Below the pieces are notes generated by a model. That model was given only the letters and a program-made list of their open reading frames with translations, was not told the DNA's origin and did no database searches. The translations under genes and the position numbers were made by a program. A DNA stretch of 64,000 nucleotides, from NCBI RefSeq assembly GCF_001039355.2, contig NW_019774025.1:137626-201625 (forward strand), written 5' to 3'. Each line of letters opens with the position of its first letter. Positions within the stretch are counted from its first letter, which is position 1. The stretch comes from Lingula anatina. Taxonomy: Eukaryota > Brachiopoda > Lingulata > Lingulida > Lingulidae. Positions 1 through 13,920 of this stretch are shown piece after piece.

Positions 1-1647
1 TTTTAGTGTTCATACATTTTCAAATATTTTATTTTTGAAGTAAGCTATTGTACATATCAAAACAGAAATGACAGATATAAAAGTGAATATATTTTTTTCA
101 TTATCAGAGCATACATGATGGTGTTGCCAAGAAAATGATGGTGTTGCCAAGGAAAGTGCTGAATACATTGTGACAAGTGTGATGGAAATCCTGGCCTTGC
201 ACTGGATATAAAGATGCTTTTGCTAGAGAATTTACCAGGCAATGACTCAGCATCAGTGGAGATGGGACTGGCCCATCTCCCACTCACTGTAATGTCCCCT
301 ACATTTTGACTGCCGTTGAATTTTACTGGATTACTTCACTTTGAAGAAAATCACAGAATAACTATTACCACGAGTATCAGTTTACTGACCAAACATTCAT
401 AAGACCTGTAATATGCAAGTCACTGAGTAGAAGGATTATTTTCATTCTACTGTAATTTGTGCAACCATTCAGTGAACATTAAAAAATAAAGACATAGAAA
501 AACAAGGTGCTTTCATTTATCCCTTTCTCACATCAAAAGTAAAATGCAACTCTGTATACAATCTGTTCATAAAATCAATCATTTTAAAAGTTAATGTCAT
601 ACAAGGAAATAATGTATGTCTGGATGGATTTATAAAAAAAACGTTTATGTGAAGTAATCATCATTTTGATAAAAAAATTCTTATATACATATAAGGACCA
701 CGTTGCCTTGAGTCTCTTGGTTCCATCTGCACCATGACTGTTTAGAAATGTGTACTTGTAATTCTCATGTCAAATTCCTGGTTTGTAAGACTGGACTGTA
801 CCTTTATTTTTGCTAATTGTTTATGTAACAGCTTGAGGTCTTACTGTCATCCATGATTTTGAGTGCTTGCTTTGCTGCTTAGTATACCTAAAAACAAAAC
901 ATTGACTATTGGAAAGACTTCAATGCATTTTTTGTGAAATTAATAGCACCCACTATCTGTAATGCTACGCCAGACATAAGAGCACCGAATAGAGCATGGT
1001 TATCAAAATTATTTGTTTCAAAATCCAATTTATTATATAATCTTCCCCACAATAAGTACTGATATCCTGTGCTTGTCACAATTCTAGGACTAAACTGCCA
1101 TGGCAGCATTAAACTTTATAATAAAATGGCATTGCTCCAAGTACTAACATGCATTAGATTGATATTGATGGCAAGGTGTAATGAACATGGTAAAATAAAC
1201 AGCTATTGTGTGTTTGGATTCTGGGTGTCAGGTACCTACTTTGGCTCTGGCTCTATGTTGGCCTTGAACCTGATGTTGGGGTAGATGTTACCACATGCAT
1301 ATTACCTGGATAAAAAAATATAGGCCTATATACCAGTGTATTATCCTCATTCTCCAGAGATTCCCCATGAAGTCAACTTTTAAAAACGTAAACAGAGAAT
1401 AAACATTTACTACCAACAGATGCTGCAATTAATGTGCTCGCTTTAAATCTTTTAATTTAAATTAAAATTTGAATAAGGTAAATAGTGAAAGGTTGTTTTT
1501 TTTTCTTTTCTTTTTTTGGACTTGAGTATATAACGACGTTAAGTAATTAATAGAAGTCTTTAATAGAAGACTATTTAGCTCAATCCCTGTTTGTACTGAC
1601 TGCTCTAAAGAATAATAAACTTTTCTGCGTACAGCAGGTATAACAGG

Positions 1648-1770
1648 GGCGGATCCAGAGATATAGGTCTATTCTGACAGAAATATTACATATACCCGCC
1701 AATGAAAACTTGAAAATCTAACCGTCTTCCGGAAGAACCAGAAGACGCCCTAAATCCGCCTCCTAAATAT
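1648..1770. repeat. short dispersed repeat with GGCGGATCCA-like ends
   Basis: The left end reads GGGGCGGATCCAGAG and the right end is roughly its reverse complement (CTAAATCCGCCTCCT). The interior ACTTGAAAATCT ... GTCTTCC ... CCAGAAGAC recurs near 22540-22620, 23100-23160, 23280-23340 and 29790-29850. This suggests a small non-autonomous transposon family. Exact ends and target-site duplications were not resolved. Confidence 0.45.
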
Positions 1771-3503
1771 GTTCTCAATGAAAGAGTCGAACGTGATAAG
1801 AGATCGAAATAACCTACCCGTATCCGGCAGAATTTTGTCAGTTTCTCGCTTGTCAGTTTTATTTCCTACTTCTGCTTTGTCTACCTCACCGGCCTGCCAA
1901 TGAAAATAACATCCTCTGCTTCTGCATTTCCCGTTTTATTTCCTTTTTCATTTTCATTGTTATTCCTCTCTCTTTCAACTCACGTGTGCTCGGACTACCC
2001 TCCATCTTGGTTTGCAGTGACATCCGGGTCTTCTCCAGAGCGTAGTAAACAGTAGTATTCAGTCATATACAAATTGAGGCAAGTCCCAGAATTCCACGCG
2101 TAGGGGAGTAATGTCGAGAAGTTTAGACGAAAAAAAAAAATGCTGCGCTTTTTTTCTTTAAGTGATCTTAAAAACCTATACCTCGACCTTTATTTTCTCA
2201 ACGGTTTCGTGTGAGACATGCTTTGGGGTTCAGGATCAAATAGGCAAAGTTTCAGAGAAAGGCCTATTTAAGCGTCTACAGCGGAAAGACATCCTTTAAG
2301 AATAAATGATATCGACCCCCTCTATTAATTCGGCAATTGAACAAAACCCATCTGCAGGACTTGTAAACCTTAACAACTGTAAAAAAATCTCATACCTCCA
2401 TCAAATCATTGTAATAAAAATGAACTTTACCAATATGTATGTCTTAGTCTTCGAATCATATCTTTATTAATATTGATAATATTATAGTGAAGAATAACGA
2501 TGGTCTGGAGCTTTTGAGCGTTTATTCACCGATTGCCTTTTTCATACTATACCACAAATACATGTATTTATACTCTATTTCTCCGTACTAATCATGCATT
2601 TATTTGTTTTCTTCCCATTGTCTTTGCGTGACTACAAGGAATTTTCCATTCTCATGTTGCAAAACACCATGCAACACTTCCTATATTCATTGGACCATAT
2701 CCATCCTTAGTTTGCATGTGTTTTTCACGTGTCAGAAACTTGCGAATCTATTGAAAAATTAACCAATCAAATCGAAGTTTATGTGACTTTGACATGTTCC
2801 GTCTTTTCCTATTACAAGAACAATTTCTGCACTTGTTGACTGTTATATAAATTTAACTTACACTCAATAACTCCCCATTCTTTTACTTGTTTGATTCCGT
2901 TTAAATTATTATCTGCAATTAGTGAAAGTGTAATAAATTTGCTTTACAACATACACCACTTCTTCAAGAGAATTCGCCCTCGAATTCTAAGACATTACAA
3001 CATACACTTCTTTTGCCTTTTTTTAAAGCGAAGCAAATTCTTAATAACATAAAATCCGTAAATTACCAAAACTAAGGGGCCCGCTGAAGGGCCTAGGAAT
3101 TTTTGGTACTTTAGAGGGCGAACGTTGCCATTTAGTGCGGTTCAGCTAGTCAAACCTCCAGTTTCAAGAAGGGACTAGAAATCGAAGTGGGGGGGGGGGG
3201 GGGAAGGTGTCAGGACCCCCTGCCCACCCCACCCCCCCTCTTAATCCGCCACTGAGGCACTGAGACAGACCAAGACCCTACAGCACGCTGTGCCAGGTAC
3301 GCTAGCCTTATTCGGGGAGCACTAATCAGGACCTAACTCTCTCCATCAAGCTTAAAATCCCACATCCCTGACCAGCGGATATTATACATTCGATTTTGAC
3401 TCTGATTGGGATGTGGACCGTACGACCCCTACGACACCCTTAAAACACCCCACTGGACATGATGAGTCGGAAACTATTGATTTCGAGGTTACTTCGTGGA
3501 ATT

Positions 3504-3752
3504 CTACCCCAACCAACGCCGAAATTCGACCAGACGGCATGTATGATAAAGAACTGCCGGGCATGTAATAAAAACGATTATTTTAAAAAGATCAAGGTAA
3601 TTTTCATTTGTATTTCTGCGTTTTATCCTTCGTCCTTGTAAAGTCTTATTGTTATGTTGTATCTGTACTTCATCTGAAATATTCTCTTCAGGTTCCCAGG
3701 TAGGATTCCTATAACCCTTCCATTTAACCTTCTGATGACGTTTAACCCTCAA
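3504..3752 (-). pseudogene. chromodomain remnant, probably from a retroelement integrase
   Basis: The minus-strand frame near 3650-3745 encodes KVKWKGYRNPTWEPEENI, the core of a chromodomain with its aromatic-cage positions (W, Y and W). Chromodomains bind methylated histone tails. They occur at the C-terminus of chromovirus-type Gypsy integrases and in many host proteins. An in-frame stop lies just upstream, no integrase catalytic core is visible nearby, and the frame runs on into low-complexity residues, so this looks like a broken relic. The opposite strand has an acidic open frame at about 3380-3569 ending in two stop codons, which I cannot assign. The host-gene alternative, a short chromodomain exon, is not excluded. 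Confidence 0.45.
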
Positions 3753-6217
3753 GAGACCAAGCTACACTATAGCTAATAAGTCCCCGGTCACTTTAATAGC
3801 ACACGCTGTCTACATCAGACGCGCTAATGCGCACGTCCCCGACAGTGTTAATGATAGGGGGATTACGATGGACAGCGCATGCTGCTCACAGCAGTAGGCA
3901 CTGCCGCCGAAGTTAAACCGGTAATTAAGTCTTTAACTTTACTAAACATGTTTTGCTTTGTAACTTGCGTCCTTCAGTCTTGCTGTTGCGGAAGCGCCGG
4001 CGGGACATATCTCCACCTTGCCGATATTTATCCCGACTCTCGACTTTAAAAGTATTATTGGTTTTGATTTTATCAAAGTCTTATTATATCAGAAAACCTG
4101 CATATTTTCATACGTTAGAATTATAGAAACTGTAGAAAAAGCTACTCGTACATCAGGGATAAAAAACAACACCTTGCAGCACTATTACCTATTATTCATC
4201 ACCAGAAGTTACTGTTTCACTTTTTTCTCCCAAATTACAAAGTCTGATGACAACTGAAAGCCTTAAGCCATACCTCAGGGCAGTGGGAGATAGTCTGGAT
4301 TTGATTAAATGTAATAAAAGTATATTTTGAAGAATTTTCCTAGCCTTCGGCAATTTCCGCAAAGCTTCGGCATGCGCGGCAACACAGAGCTGTCGATATC
4401 TGTATACGTGAACAACAGAATTGGTGGAACAACGGTTAACGTCGTTGGGTCGTCTGCAACCTACCCGACGGGAGTTCGTGTCCCTGTTGGTACTTTTGAA
4501 GATTTTGAAATTGTCATTATTATAAATATCTATTAATATATAAAACAGTCGTGGCTAATTGTTTTTGCAACGGAAAGCACAGTAGGGAGGTGTGTTGTTA
4601 TTGTTAAAGTTATTATTACTGGGGACATAAATTAGTATGCTAATCTCTTATCATGGTATAATGATTGATACGATGGGTATCAAATAGTTTTCCTTTGATA
4701 TAAACAACAAAAGAGCGACATTCCAAATATCTTTGCTGAATGTTTATAACGTAGGTACTATTATGCGCAAAAATATTGATACATGACGCAAACGACATTT
4801 ACTAATTTTGGTAATATCAATTTTAATTAAAATTTAATTTAATTGAAATTAAAATTAAAATTTGTCTAAACGTGCATATTACCATTCACCTTGTTTAAAG
4901 GGTTCGCAACACTTTACATTCTAATACNCCTTTAAGTCATGTTGAGTACAAACAAATTGACATGTTGATGTGTTTTTTAGTGCAAAGACAGCGAACTTTT
5001 ATTATAGCAATGAGTTTTGTCAATGCTAGGTTTACAAGTTAGTTTATACCTTATGTCATTTGCTGCATATTTTTGTTTCTAAAGTAACATTGTTTTTATG
5101 CGTTATGTCCGAATGAAACACTCCTCTGCGATTTCAATTCCATAGCAGCCTACATAAATCTTTCCTCGTTTATAACGTAAGTTGTTTGGTTAGAAACGAC
5201 ATAAATCATCAAATCATAGTACAGGGTCGTGCCGAGAACCGATCCAAGAGAAGGGGAAAATTAGTTACTTTATAAACTGATAACAGTATCGGGAAATTAT
5301 GTGTTTACCAAACATATAGTTAGCAATAATACATGGAAAACAACCGAAGAGAAGCATTTGCGACAGTTTTATTTGCATGACGTAGAATGACTTGTTTACA
5401 AGACAGCTAACCACTCCCTTATCACACCAAATGAGTACATACGAATATTAAGATATGTAATTGTAATCTGAATATTTAATAAGATAGATCAATTAAGTAA
5501 AATATTAAATAACAGAAATGGTGCACAACGAGGTGCCTTTGGAATCTAGCAAGCTTACTTGTCATTAAATCAATTAACCAACCCCCTTGCATTATTAGAA
5601 TTTAAAAAGTGATTTAAGGCATACTGCATCGAAATCAAGCTTTCCTAGCAAACTAAATGTTTCCCTTTAATATAAAATATTAAAACATAATTAATACATA
5701 TAATTATAATATTTTTTCACCCCACTAGAATATTATATAAAGGAAACTGAAATGAGTACATAATGACCTTCAATACAAGTAAGATAAATTTAAGTTTTAA
5801 ATTAATTTGAGAAGTGAATGATGTTTTATGAAATAAGTAAATAAGCAAGCTGCGACAGTTTTTTTTCAATCTGCTAACTAATATTCAGTGGGAATAATAT
5901 ACAACTGCATATTAAAACGCAGTCGAAAAATCTCTCCATAACTCCGCTTTATCCAGCATTTTTGAAGTCCTGGCGTTTCTCTGTAAATATAAAGCAAAAC
6001 GTTTGATAAATACTCAAGCTTGGATTCCAAATACAATACATGTATAGCATAAAAAGAGACGAACGATTCCAAGATATAAGATATAAGAATTTCTTTGTAA
6101 AAATGCAAATTTATGAAGTACTAGATTCAAGAAGTGTTGATCGAAGTTCACAATCATTAGTTAAACTGACCATTTTGCTTCTTACAGTAAACCTCTATTT
6201 CCATAAACACTTACCAT

Positions 6218-8423
6218 TTAATACAATTCATCGCAACACATGTAGTTTATCATTACTTGGCAGGGGCAGCCGGAAGGGGCAGGGATTGTCACGTGACAAA
6301 CCGGACGTGATTGGTCGGTACATACGTCGGTCACGGCAGCCTGCACTGCAGCAACATAGGTCTCATCTGGAATGTTTCCATTAGAAAAACATAAATAAAA
6401 CAATATCTTCCGCATGGTCCTTTTTTAGGGTAAGGAATGCATAGTGGATATGTATCTTAAAATGCAAAAATAATTATGATGAAAAAAAATTTAATAACAT
6501 GTCAAAAATATACGTTATTTAAAAAACTGTATAATATGATGAGTACCTACGCAGGATTCATGTTGGTTTTTATATGCAACGTAATGAAAAAAGATATCCA
6601 TGTATTTGGGGTCTTTATTTCCAAAGTTATGACAATTTGATATTTCAGTCGAAGTCCATATTGGCCACTTTATTAGTGTCTTTATAATTACCAAACAGCA
6701 AATAAATATTTCCAACATAACTCCATACTTTAATTCTACTGTTATGCTTAAAATTGTTGTGCCCAGTATCTATTAAGTCACTTCTATACCTTTAAAAGTT
6801 TGTTAGTTCAGTCTATTTATTGATTTGATTGATATATTATTCTTGTCTTCTTTTAATCGGGATATCAATAATGATCCTTGTGACACCCTCTTTTTAGTTT
6901 TTTATGTATTTTGGATTTGGGCAGCTTCCTGATATTTAAGCAGAAATACAAGTAGTACGTGCACATCAAAATAGTGATTTTTATCATTTTTATTAGTTTA
7001 TTTATTTTGTTTTCAATGTGAGATTTGGTTTAAATTTAGATAACACAGGCATTTTGCCATTGATTCCACTATATATTGCTGATTCCATTTCACATGGTTT
7101 CAGTTTTAAAGAGAGAGAAAGAGAGGTTTCTTAGCTCGTGCAGTGGACGTACTTTGGCGGAGGTCTGCCCTCTGAGTGCTAGCAAGTAAGGAACTAAACA
7201 AATCCTAATATAATATTTTTCATTTTGCTTCAAGTCTGTATACATTACTTTTTTATTTTATACCATAATAGGAAATCCATTATATAGGAAAAAAGTATCG
7301 GCTTACCATAGTTTTGGATACTTTCAATCAGCACAATCCCACATCTAAAGGTGACATACTTGTCATTTGTGTTAGCTCCCTGGAAATTCACGCTAATATT
7401 ATGAAGCCTATTTCCTAGAAATAACAATGAAAGTCACATTGTGAATACAAGTTGTTTTGAAAAAAAAAAGGATCATCTTAAAATCATGCCACATTTTCGG
7501 TTTTAATATAGAACATGCCAGCACATTCAGCTTTACACCTTATATAGCAAAAATAAATTATGATATGTAAAGCTAGATTTAAGTAATACGCTTGTTTGTA
7601 TCAATCCTGTAATTGAGTTAAATACTGTCCAACTTTACTGCAAATTGTAACAACAGAAAAAATACGGGATTGTGAATCTACTGTGTGCAGGTATATTGTG
7701 TATATGGGCCTGCAACAGAATCCGTTATCAGACAAAAACTATTTTTGTCATGCTATATCCGAAGGTTACAATAGGATACTAACCTCTGTCGTGTTGGAAT
7801 GAACCCGGTGATCCACCACTTGTTGTACAACACGGCTTTTGGGTGCAGTTTTCATATTCTTCCGGAAGTTGGCCACAGTCATCACCAGGACAATCTGGGT
7901 CGGGATATATACACTCCTTGGTACGTGACCGAGTCACTGTTCCTGGCAGTCCACAGGTAGCAGAACAAGAAGACCACGGTAACCAATCGCTCAGATAACC
8001 ATCCACTGGAACATAAGTATTAAAATGTCATCGCCGCCCTCAAAAGGATATAATGTTCCTATTGATATGTTCCGAATATTAGCTTATCACTTGTTTATGA
8101 TGACGTAAGTTTGTTTGTTCGAAACATAACGCAAAACTTTTTGGACGAACCTTGATGATATTTGCAGGATAGACCACATATGGACCAAAGAACAAATGAG
8201 TAGATTCTTTTGGGGGTGATATGGATAAAAACCAAAACGGGCCCTGCGTCGAAACTTCACATGTTGTAATATTCACACCTAAATATATATGAATTGTTTA
8301 CGTCATGCACATTGTTGGGAAGTAACAACCTGGTCTCTTGCATCACACGTCGCCTGACATGACTATATTGAAGTGTGCAGTCTTGTGGGGTACATGGTTT
8401 AGGCTATGTCTATAAAGCATTTC

Positions 8424-8460
<37 letters not shown>

Positions 8461-8642
8461 TATATATTTACCTGGGCAACAGGGGCCACTACAAGACTGT
8501 GTCTCGGTTGTCGCACCCACACAGGTGGCGCCACCGTGAGCGGGTTCAGGACATTGGCACTCCCTAGAGCGTGTCTGGGTGCCGTTTTCACAAGTCACTG
8601 AGCAATCACTCCAATCGCTGTACGTGCACCATCCACCGTCAA
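6218..8642 (-). CDS. thrombospondin type-1 repeat protein, 3' exons only
   Basis: Four minus-strand exons join in a constant phase 1: 8642-8472, 8005-7784, 7414-7307 and 6366-6218 (stop). Together they give 216 residues. The first encodes a TSR with WCTYSDWSDCSVTC followed by the RSREC strand. The second encodes another TSR (DWLPWSSCSATC ... RSRTKEC ... CTQKPCC). TSRs are small secreted or cell-surface adhesion modules, and the WxxW/CSxTC pattern is diagnostic. The last two exons (about 85 residues) form a Cys-containing C-terminal region with CPCQ and MCC motifs that I do not recognise. Every exon has AG/GT borders. No signal peptide or 5' exon was found: the LINE starts within about 180 bases upstream, so the gene is either split by a very large intron or truncated. 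Confidence 0.75.
8429..8458. repeat. GA dinucleotide microsatellite
   Basis: An uninterrupted GA run lies in the intron immediately downstream of the first visible TSR exon, about 14 bases past its splice donor. Confidence 0.9.
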
Positions 8643-8818
8643 CTGGAGGGCAATATAAGTACATAATGGAATGTTGTTTTTTGGAAACTAGGCCGAGACA
8701 AGCACACACAAGGGTCAAAACCTCTCCGATAAAAATGAGTTTTGAATACTTTTTGGTTGATCAGAAGGTATTAAAAAATGACTGGGTTACGTATGAATTA
8801 TAAGTGAACCTTTTTGGA

Positions 8819-9952
8819 ATGTCCTATAACGCTAAAAAGAAGAGGAAGATAGGAAAAAAGAGGAAAAAAGAATCAAAATCTGGCAGTGAAGAAGAAAGCC
8901 TGAGCAGTTGTAACAAAATAGCGGCGATGAGCAATTCTCAAAGCAGTGAGGATTTCACGCTTGCACAGCTTTGTTCAACGCCTGCGGCGCCCAATAAGGT
9001 TATGAATAACAACGATACGTTCCGTGTGACGCCGGCAAACCCTCAAACAAAAACGATAAGTACTCAACAAGCAGTCCATAACTCAAAGATTGAAGACATA
9101 GCACAAACTTTAGAAAAAATGTGCCAAAAACTTGAGAAATTAGACGTTATTGAAAGCAAATTTAACGTTTTTGAATTACGGATTCATAAGGTCACAACTG
9201 AAGTAGAAGATCTAAGACAACACGTAAATGAACTAGAGAAAAGTGTGAAATTTGCGTGTGACAAACTGGACGAGAATGACTTGAATAACGATGAAACAAA
9301 CACAGTTTTAAAAGAGATACAAATAAATGAAGTAGAGCTGCAAAAAGAAAATGTACAACTCAGATCTGACATAGTGAATATGACTGAAAAACTGAATGAG
9401 TTATGTGATCGCCACGTGATGTTACAGGCGAGGTCGATGCGGGACAATTAAGTTTTCACCGGAATTAAGGAGGAAAACAACGAATTACCGGAAAATGTAT
9501 TACAGAATTTCCTCAAAAAAGAGATGCGGTTTGACGAGGGCATAAACTTTGATCGAGTGCACAGGATAGGAAAGAGAATAAACGGTAGACATCGACCGAT
9601 AGTAGCAAAATTGTCATCCTTCCGAGATCGGGAGATGGTGAGGAAAGCCGCGCCGCGCACTTTAGTTGGCAAACCATTTGGAGAAAACGAACAATTTCTG
9701 AAGGAGATCAATGAAAAGAGAAAGCTTTTGATGCCCCATTTGAAAGCAGCAAAAAGGGATGGAAAGAAGGCTGTTTTGGTGATGGATAAACTATTTATTG
9801 ACGATCGTGAGTTTATCCCACCCGACATGCATCAGAGCACGGCACGTGGAACAAATACTACTCAGCAAGATGTGATTCATGCCACGGGTCAACAACGCGC
9901 TCGCAGCCTGTCAGATCGTGCCGAGAGAGGAAGACGAGGGAGACCCCGCTAG
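8819..9952 (+). pseudogene. LINE ORF1 (ORF1p-like) with premature stop
   Basis: The frame starts at an ATG at 8819 with a very basic, Lys-rich N-terminus. A Glu/Lys/Leu-rich coiled-coil stretch follows at about 9060-9400. Then comes a region with the ORF1p pattern HRIGK ... RPIVAKL ... REMVRKAA and GENEQFLKEI. ORF1p binds LINE RNA as a chaperone. A single TAA at 9449-9451 breaks the frame, and the same frame continues to a TAG at 9950-9952. The stop looks like a one-base change in an otherwise complete ORF. Confidence 0.85.
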
Positions 9953-12900
9953 TCGATGTTGCAGTATACTCGTCATATGGAATATTAATATAGCTAACAA
10001 CTTGAAATGGTAGAAATTATCAGCGTAAACTGTCAAGGTATGGGGAGTTTTGAGAAGAGAAAAGATGTCTTTCAATATTTACGAAATTTGAAATGTAATA
10101 TCCTTTGTTTACAGGATACACATTTTACTTATGAAATAGAAGCTCAGATAAGGAATGAATGGGGTTACGAAGCTTATTTCAGTTCTTATACTTCAAACGC
10201 CCGAGGCGTAGCAATTCTACTACAAAGTAACATAAATTTTAAATTGCTACAGGAATTCAAGGACGAATCCGGGAATATACTTATTCTGAAATTTGACGTT
10301 GATGATAAAATTGTAACAGTTGCAAATAGCTATGGTCCTAACACTGATAACCCCGCATTCTTTGAAAATCTTTTTAAAAAGATCGATGAAATGGACAGTG
10401 AATTTCAAATAATTTGTGGAGATTTTAACCTGGTTTTGAATCCAGATACTGATTACTATGATTATTCACGGATAAATAACCCAAAGGCAAGATTAAGTGT
10501 TTTAAATATGATAAAAGAAAATGGCTATGTAGACCCATATAGAGAACTATATGGGAATGTGTCTATTTCACTTGGCGAAAAAGAAATCCAGTTAAACAAG
10601 CCAGGCTGGATTTCTTTCTCACCTCAGATAATTTAGTTCCAAATCTGGTCTCAGTTAGCACCCTAGTTGGTTATAGATCAGATCACTCACCAATTAAACT
10701 TCAAGTAAAATTTGACAGTTTTAAGCGAGGAAGAGGACTTTGGAAATTTAATAATTCCCTCCTATATGACGTGACCTATGTCGAAAAAATTAATGAATCC
10801 ATACGAGATTTTAAAAAAGAATATTGCATTCCTATATATAATCTTGAAAATGTTGACAACATTCCTGACCAGGAATTGCAGTTCATGGTGAATGATCAGA
10901 TGTTTCTAGAACTTTTGCTTTTACGTTTAAGAGGAACGACTATTTCGTATGCATGTTTTAAAAAGAAAAAAATACAAGAGGTAGAAAAAGGGCTTATGAA
11001 AGAAATAGAACAATTAACAGAAGATTATGAAAATTGTGATGCCCGTCTTCAACTAGAATTAGAAAGGAAAAAACAACAGTTAGTTGAGATGAGAAGTGCA
11101 AGGTTAAAAGGTAGTATTATTAGATCACGCGTGAAATGGTTAACTGAGGGAGAAGAACCCACAAAATATTTGTTTAGCCTTGAAAAAAGAAGATTTACAG
11201 AAAAAATTATTCCCCGACTACAGATTGGTGAAAATGATTATATTACAAAAAAGTTTTACGAAAAATTGTACTCAGAAAATAAACAGTGTGCTAATATTGA
11301 TTGGCAAACAAATTTAAAAGATTTTAACGTACCAAAACTGACTACAGATGAGAGGGAAAGTCTAGAAGGTCCAATAACTAATGTTGAAGCCAAGACATTC
11401 CTCACAAAAATGAGAAGTGATAAAAGTCCAGGTTCGGACGGATTTACTGTGGAATTCTTAAAGTTTTTTTGGGCGAAAGTAGGGACCTTTGTCATACGAT
11501 CTTTAAATTATGGTCTTACACATGGGCAGCTCTCTGTCACCCAAAGGGAGGGAATCATAACATGCATTCCGAAGGAGGATAGACCAAAACAATTTTTAAA
11601 AAATTGGCGCCCTATTACACTATTGAATACCGTTTACAAGATTGCCTCAGGTGTCGTATCAAGTAGAATAAAAACGGTATTGGATAAACTGATAAGTAAA
11701 GAACAGACTGGTTTCTTAAAAGGGAGATACATAGGGGAAATACTCGTTTAATCTATGATCTCATGCAATATACTGAGGAAAACCATATACCTGGAATATT
11801 ACTTCTAATAGATTTTGAGAAACCATTCGATAGTATATCTTGGAACTTTCTAAATCAAGTTCTTATCTTCTTTAATTTTGGCCCAGATATAATGAATTAC
11901 ATTAAAACCTTTTATAAAAACATTACTTCAAGAGTAAATCAAGGCGGTCATTTATCCGAAATGTTTCAACCACAGCGTGGCCTGAGACAAGGTGATCCGA
12001 TATCACCATATTTATTTTTGTTATGTTCTGAAATTCTTTCAGTAAGCATAAATAACAACTAAAGAACAATTAAAGGAATACAAATTGGGGAAAATGAATA
12101 CAAGATATCGCAATATGCAGATGATACGTCCTTAATCTTAGATGGTTCTGAACAGTCCCTACAGGATCTAAGATGGTTTGAAAAAATTTCGAGTTTAAAA
12201 ATAAATTATGACAAGACTCAGGTTATTTGGATAGGGAGTAAAAAGAATTCAAATGAGAAACTGTGCGAAAATTGGACATTAATATGGGGTGCAACGTCTT
12301 TTAAATTATTAGGTATTAAATTCTATGTTGAACTAGATACTATAAGTGAAAGGAATTATCGGGGAAAAATTGAAAGTACTGAACGATTACTTAATTTATG
12401 GGAAAGACGAATTTTGACCCCCGTCGGCAGAATTACAGTGATAAAAAGTCTCATAATATCGAAATTTAATCATCTTTTTATTTCACTGCCTAACCCATCT
12501 AACCAAATAATTAAGGAGCTAAAAAAGCTAATCTTTGGATTCCTTTGGAAAGGTAAACCGGATAAAGTAAAAAGGGAAATAGTATGTAAAAAAAATAAAA
12601 GATGGAGGACTAAATATGATAAATGTAGAAGCTTCAATAATGGCATAAAAAAATTAACTAGGGTGAGACGGTTGATAAATACGGAGGGTATTTGGCAAAA
12701 TATCATTTTGCATAGATATAAATTAGACTTGATGCTAAACTGTGGTTGTGAATATTTGCGCTTCTGTCAAACAGGCACACAGAATTTATTTTGGAAGGAT
12801 GTTTTTTTAGCTTGGCGGGAATTGTTGAAAAAAAAAAGAACAAATGACTTAATTGAATAGAGTCCCGTTATGGTACAATGACTCTTTGAGGATAAATAAA

Positions 12901-13251
12901 GAGACGCTGTTCCATAAAGAGATGTATGACAAAGGATATAGACAAGTGAACGATCTTATCAATGAAAAAGGTAGACTATATTCATATAAGGAATTTTCTG
13001 AACTCGCCAATATCAAAATCAATTTTTTACAATACAATGGTATTATCGCAACAATAAAAGATCTATACAGAAAAAATGAAAATCCGCATAAAATCAAAAG
13101 GTACGGTCCGTGGCAACCAGAAAGTATACGAGTTATTGTTAGACAAACAAGGGGCTCAAAAGATATGTACGACATATTAAATAGCTCGAATACTAGGCTT
13201 ACTTTTGAGGAAAAATGGTCAAATATTCTTACTCCTCGGGATCATAATTTT

Positions 13252-13758
13252 NNNNNNNNNNNNNNNNNNNNNNNNNNNNNNNNNNNNNNNNNNNNNNNNN
13301 NNNNNNNNNNNNNNNNNNNNNNNNNNNNNNNNNNNNNNNNNNNNNNNNNNNNNNNNNNNNNNNNNNNNNNNNNNNNNNNNNNNNNNNNNNNNNNNNNNNN
13401 NNNNNNNNNNNNNNNNNNNNNNNNNNNNNNNNNNNNNNNNNNNNNNNNNNNNNNNNNNNNNNNNNNNNNNNNNNNNNNNNNNNNNNNNNNNNNNNNNNNN
13501 NNNNNNNNNNNNNNNNNNNNNNNNNNNNNNNNNNNNNNNNNNNNNNNNNNNNNNNNNNNNNNNNNNNNNNNNNNNNNNNNNNNNNNNNNNNNNNNNNNNN
13601 NNNNNNNNNNNNNNNNNNNNNNNNNNNNNNNNNNNNNNNNNNNNNNNNNNNNNNNNNNNNNNNNNNNNNNNNNNNNNNNNNNNNNNNNNNNNNNNNNNNN
13701 NNNNNNNNNNNNNNNNNNNNNNNNNNNNNNNNNNNNNNNNNNNNNNNNNNNNNNNNNN
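13252..13758. other. assembly gap (507 N)
   Basis: This is a run of Ns. The sequence just before it (12131-13251) is repeated just after it (about 13880-14994) with only a few differences. This suggests that two overlapping contigs or haplotypes were placed side by side. Confidence 0.95.
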
Positions 13759-13920
13759 GTCCCTTAACGCCTCCCTACAGGATCTAAGATGGTTCTGAAC
13801 AGTCCCTTAACGCCTCCCTACAGGATCTAAGATGGTTCTGAACAGTCCCTTAACGCCTCCCTACAGGATCTAAGATGGTTCTGAACAGTCCTTTAACGCC
13901 TCCCTACAGGATCTAAGATG
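13759..13920 (+). repeat. 43-bp minisatellite inside LINE ORF2
   Basis: The unit begins GTCCCTTAACGCCTCCCTAC and ends GATGGTTCTGAACA. It repeats about 3.8 times right after the gap. In the other LINE copy (12140-12180) the matching place has a single, shorter version without TTAACGCCTC. The unit length is not a multiple of three, so it shifts the reading frame. Confidence 0.85.

Larger units (their letters stand above)
1..6217. other. mostly non-coding stretch
   Basis: I see no complete gene here. A minus-strand frame at 906-1109 ends in a hydrophobic segment, and an AATAAA-type signal (plus-strand TTTATT near 801-806) lies about 100 bases past its stop. It could be the last exon of an unidentified gene, but I found no partner exon and rate it weak. 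A more GC-rich plus frame at 4327-4536 is also open but has no good splice donor. The rest is AT-rich intergenic DNA with poly-G near 3190 and an ambiguous base at 4927. Confidence 0.4.

Noticed and set aside
8079-8276. Minus frame between the two TSR exons
   Set aside because: It lies in the intron, shows no domain, and the flanking exons join in phase without it.
8579-8803. Plus-strand frame over the TSR exon
   Set aside because: It is antisense to a clear TSR exon with canonical borders.
13205-13798. Long frame across the N gap
   Set aside because: It consists of undetermined bases and has no support.
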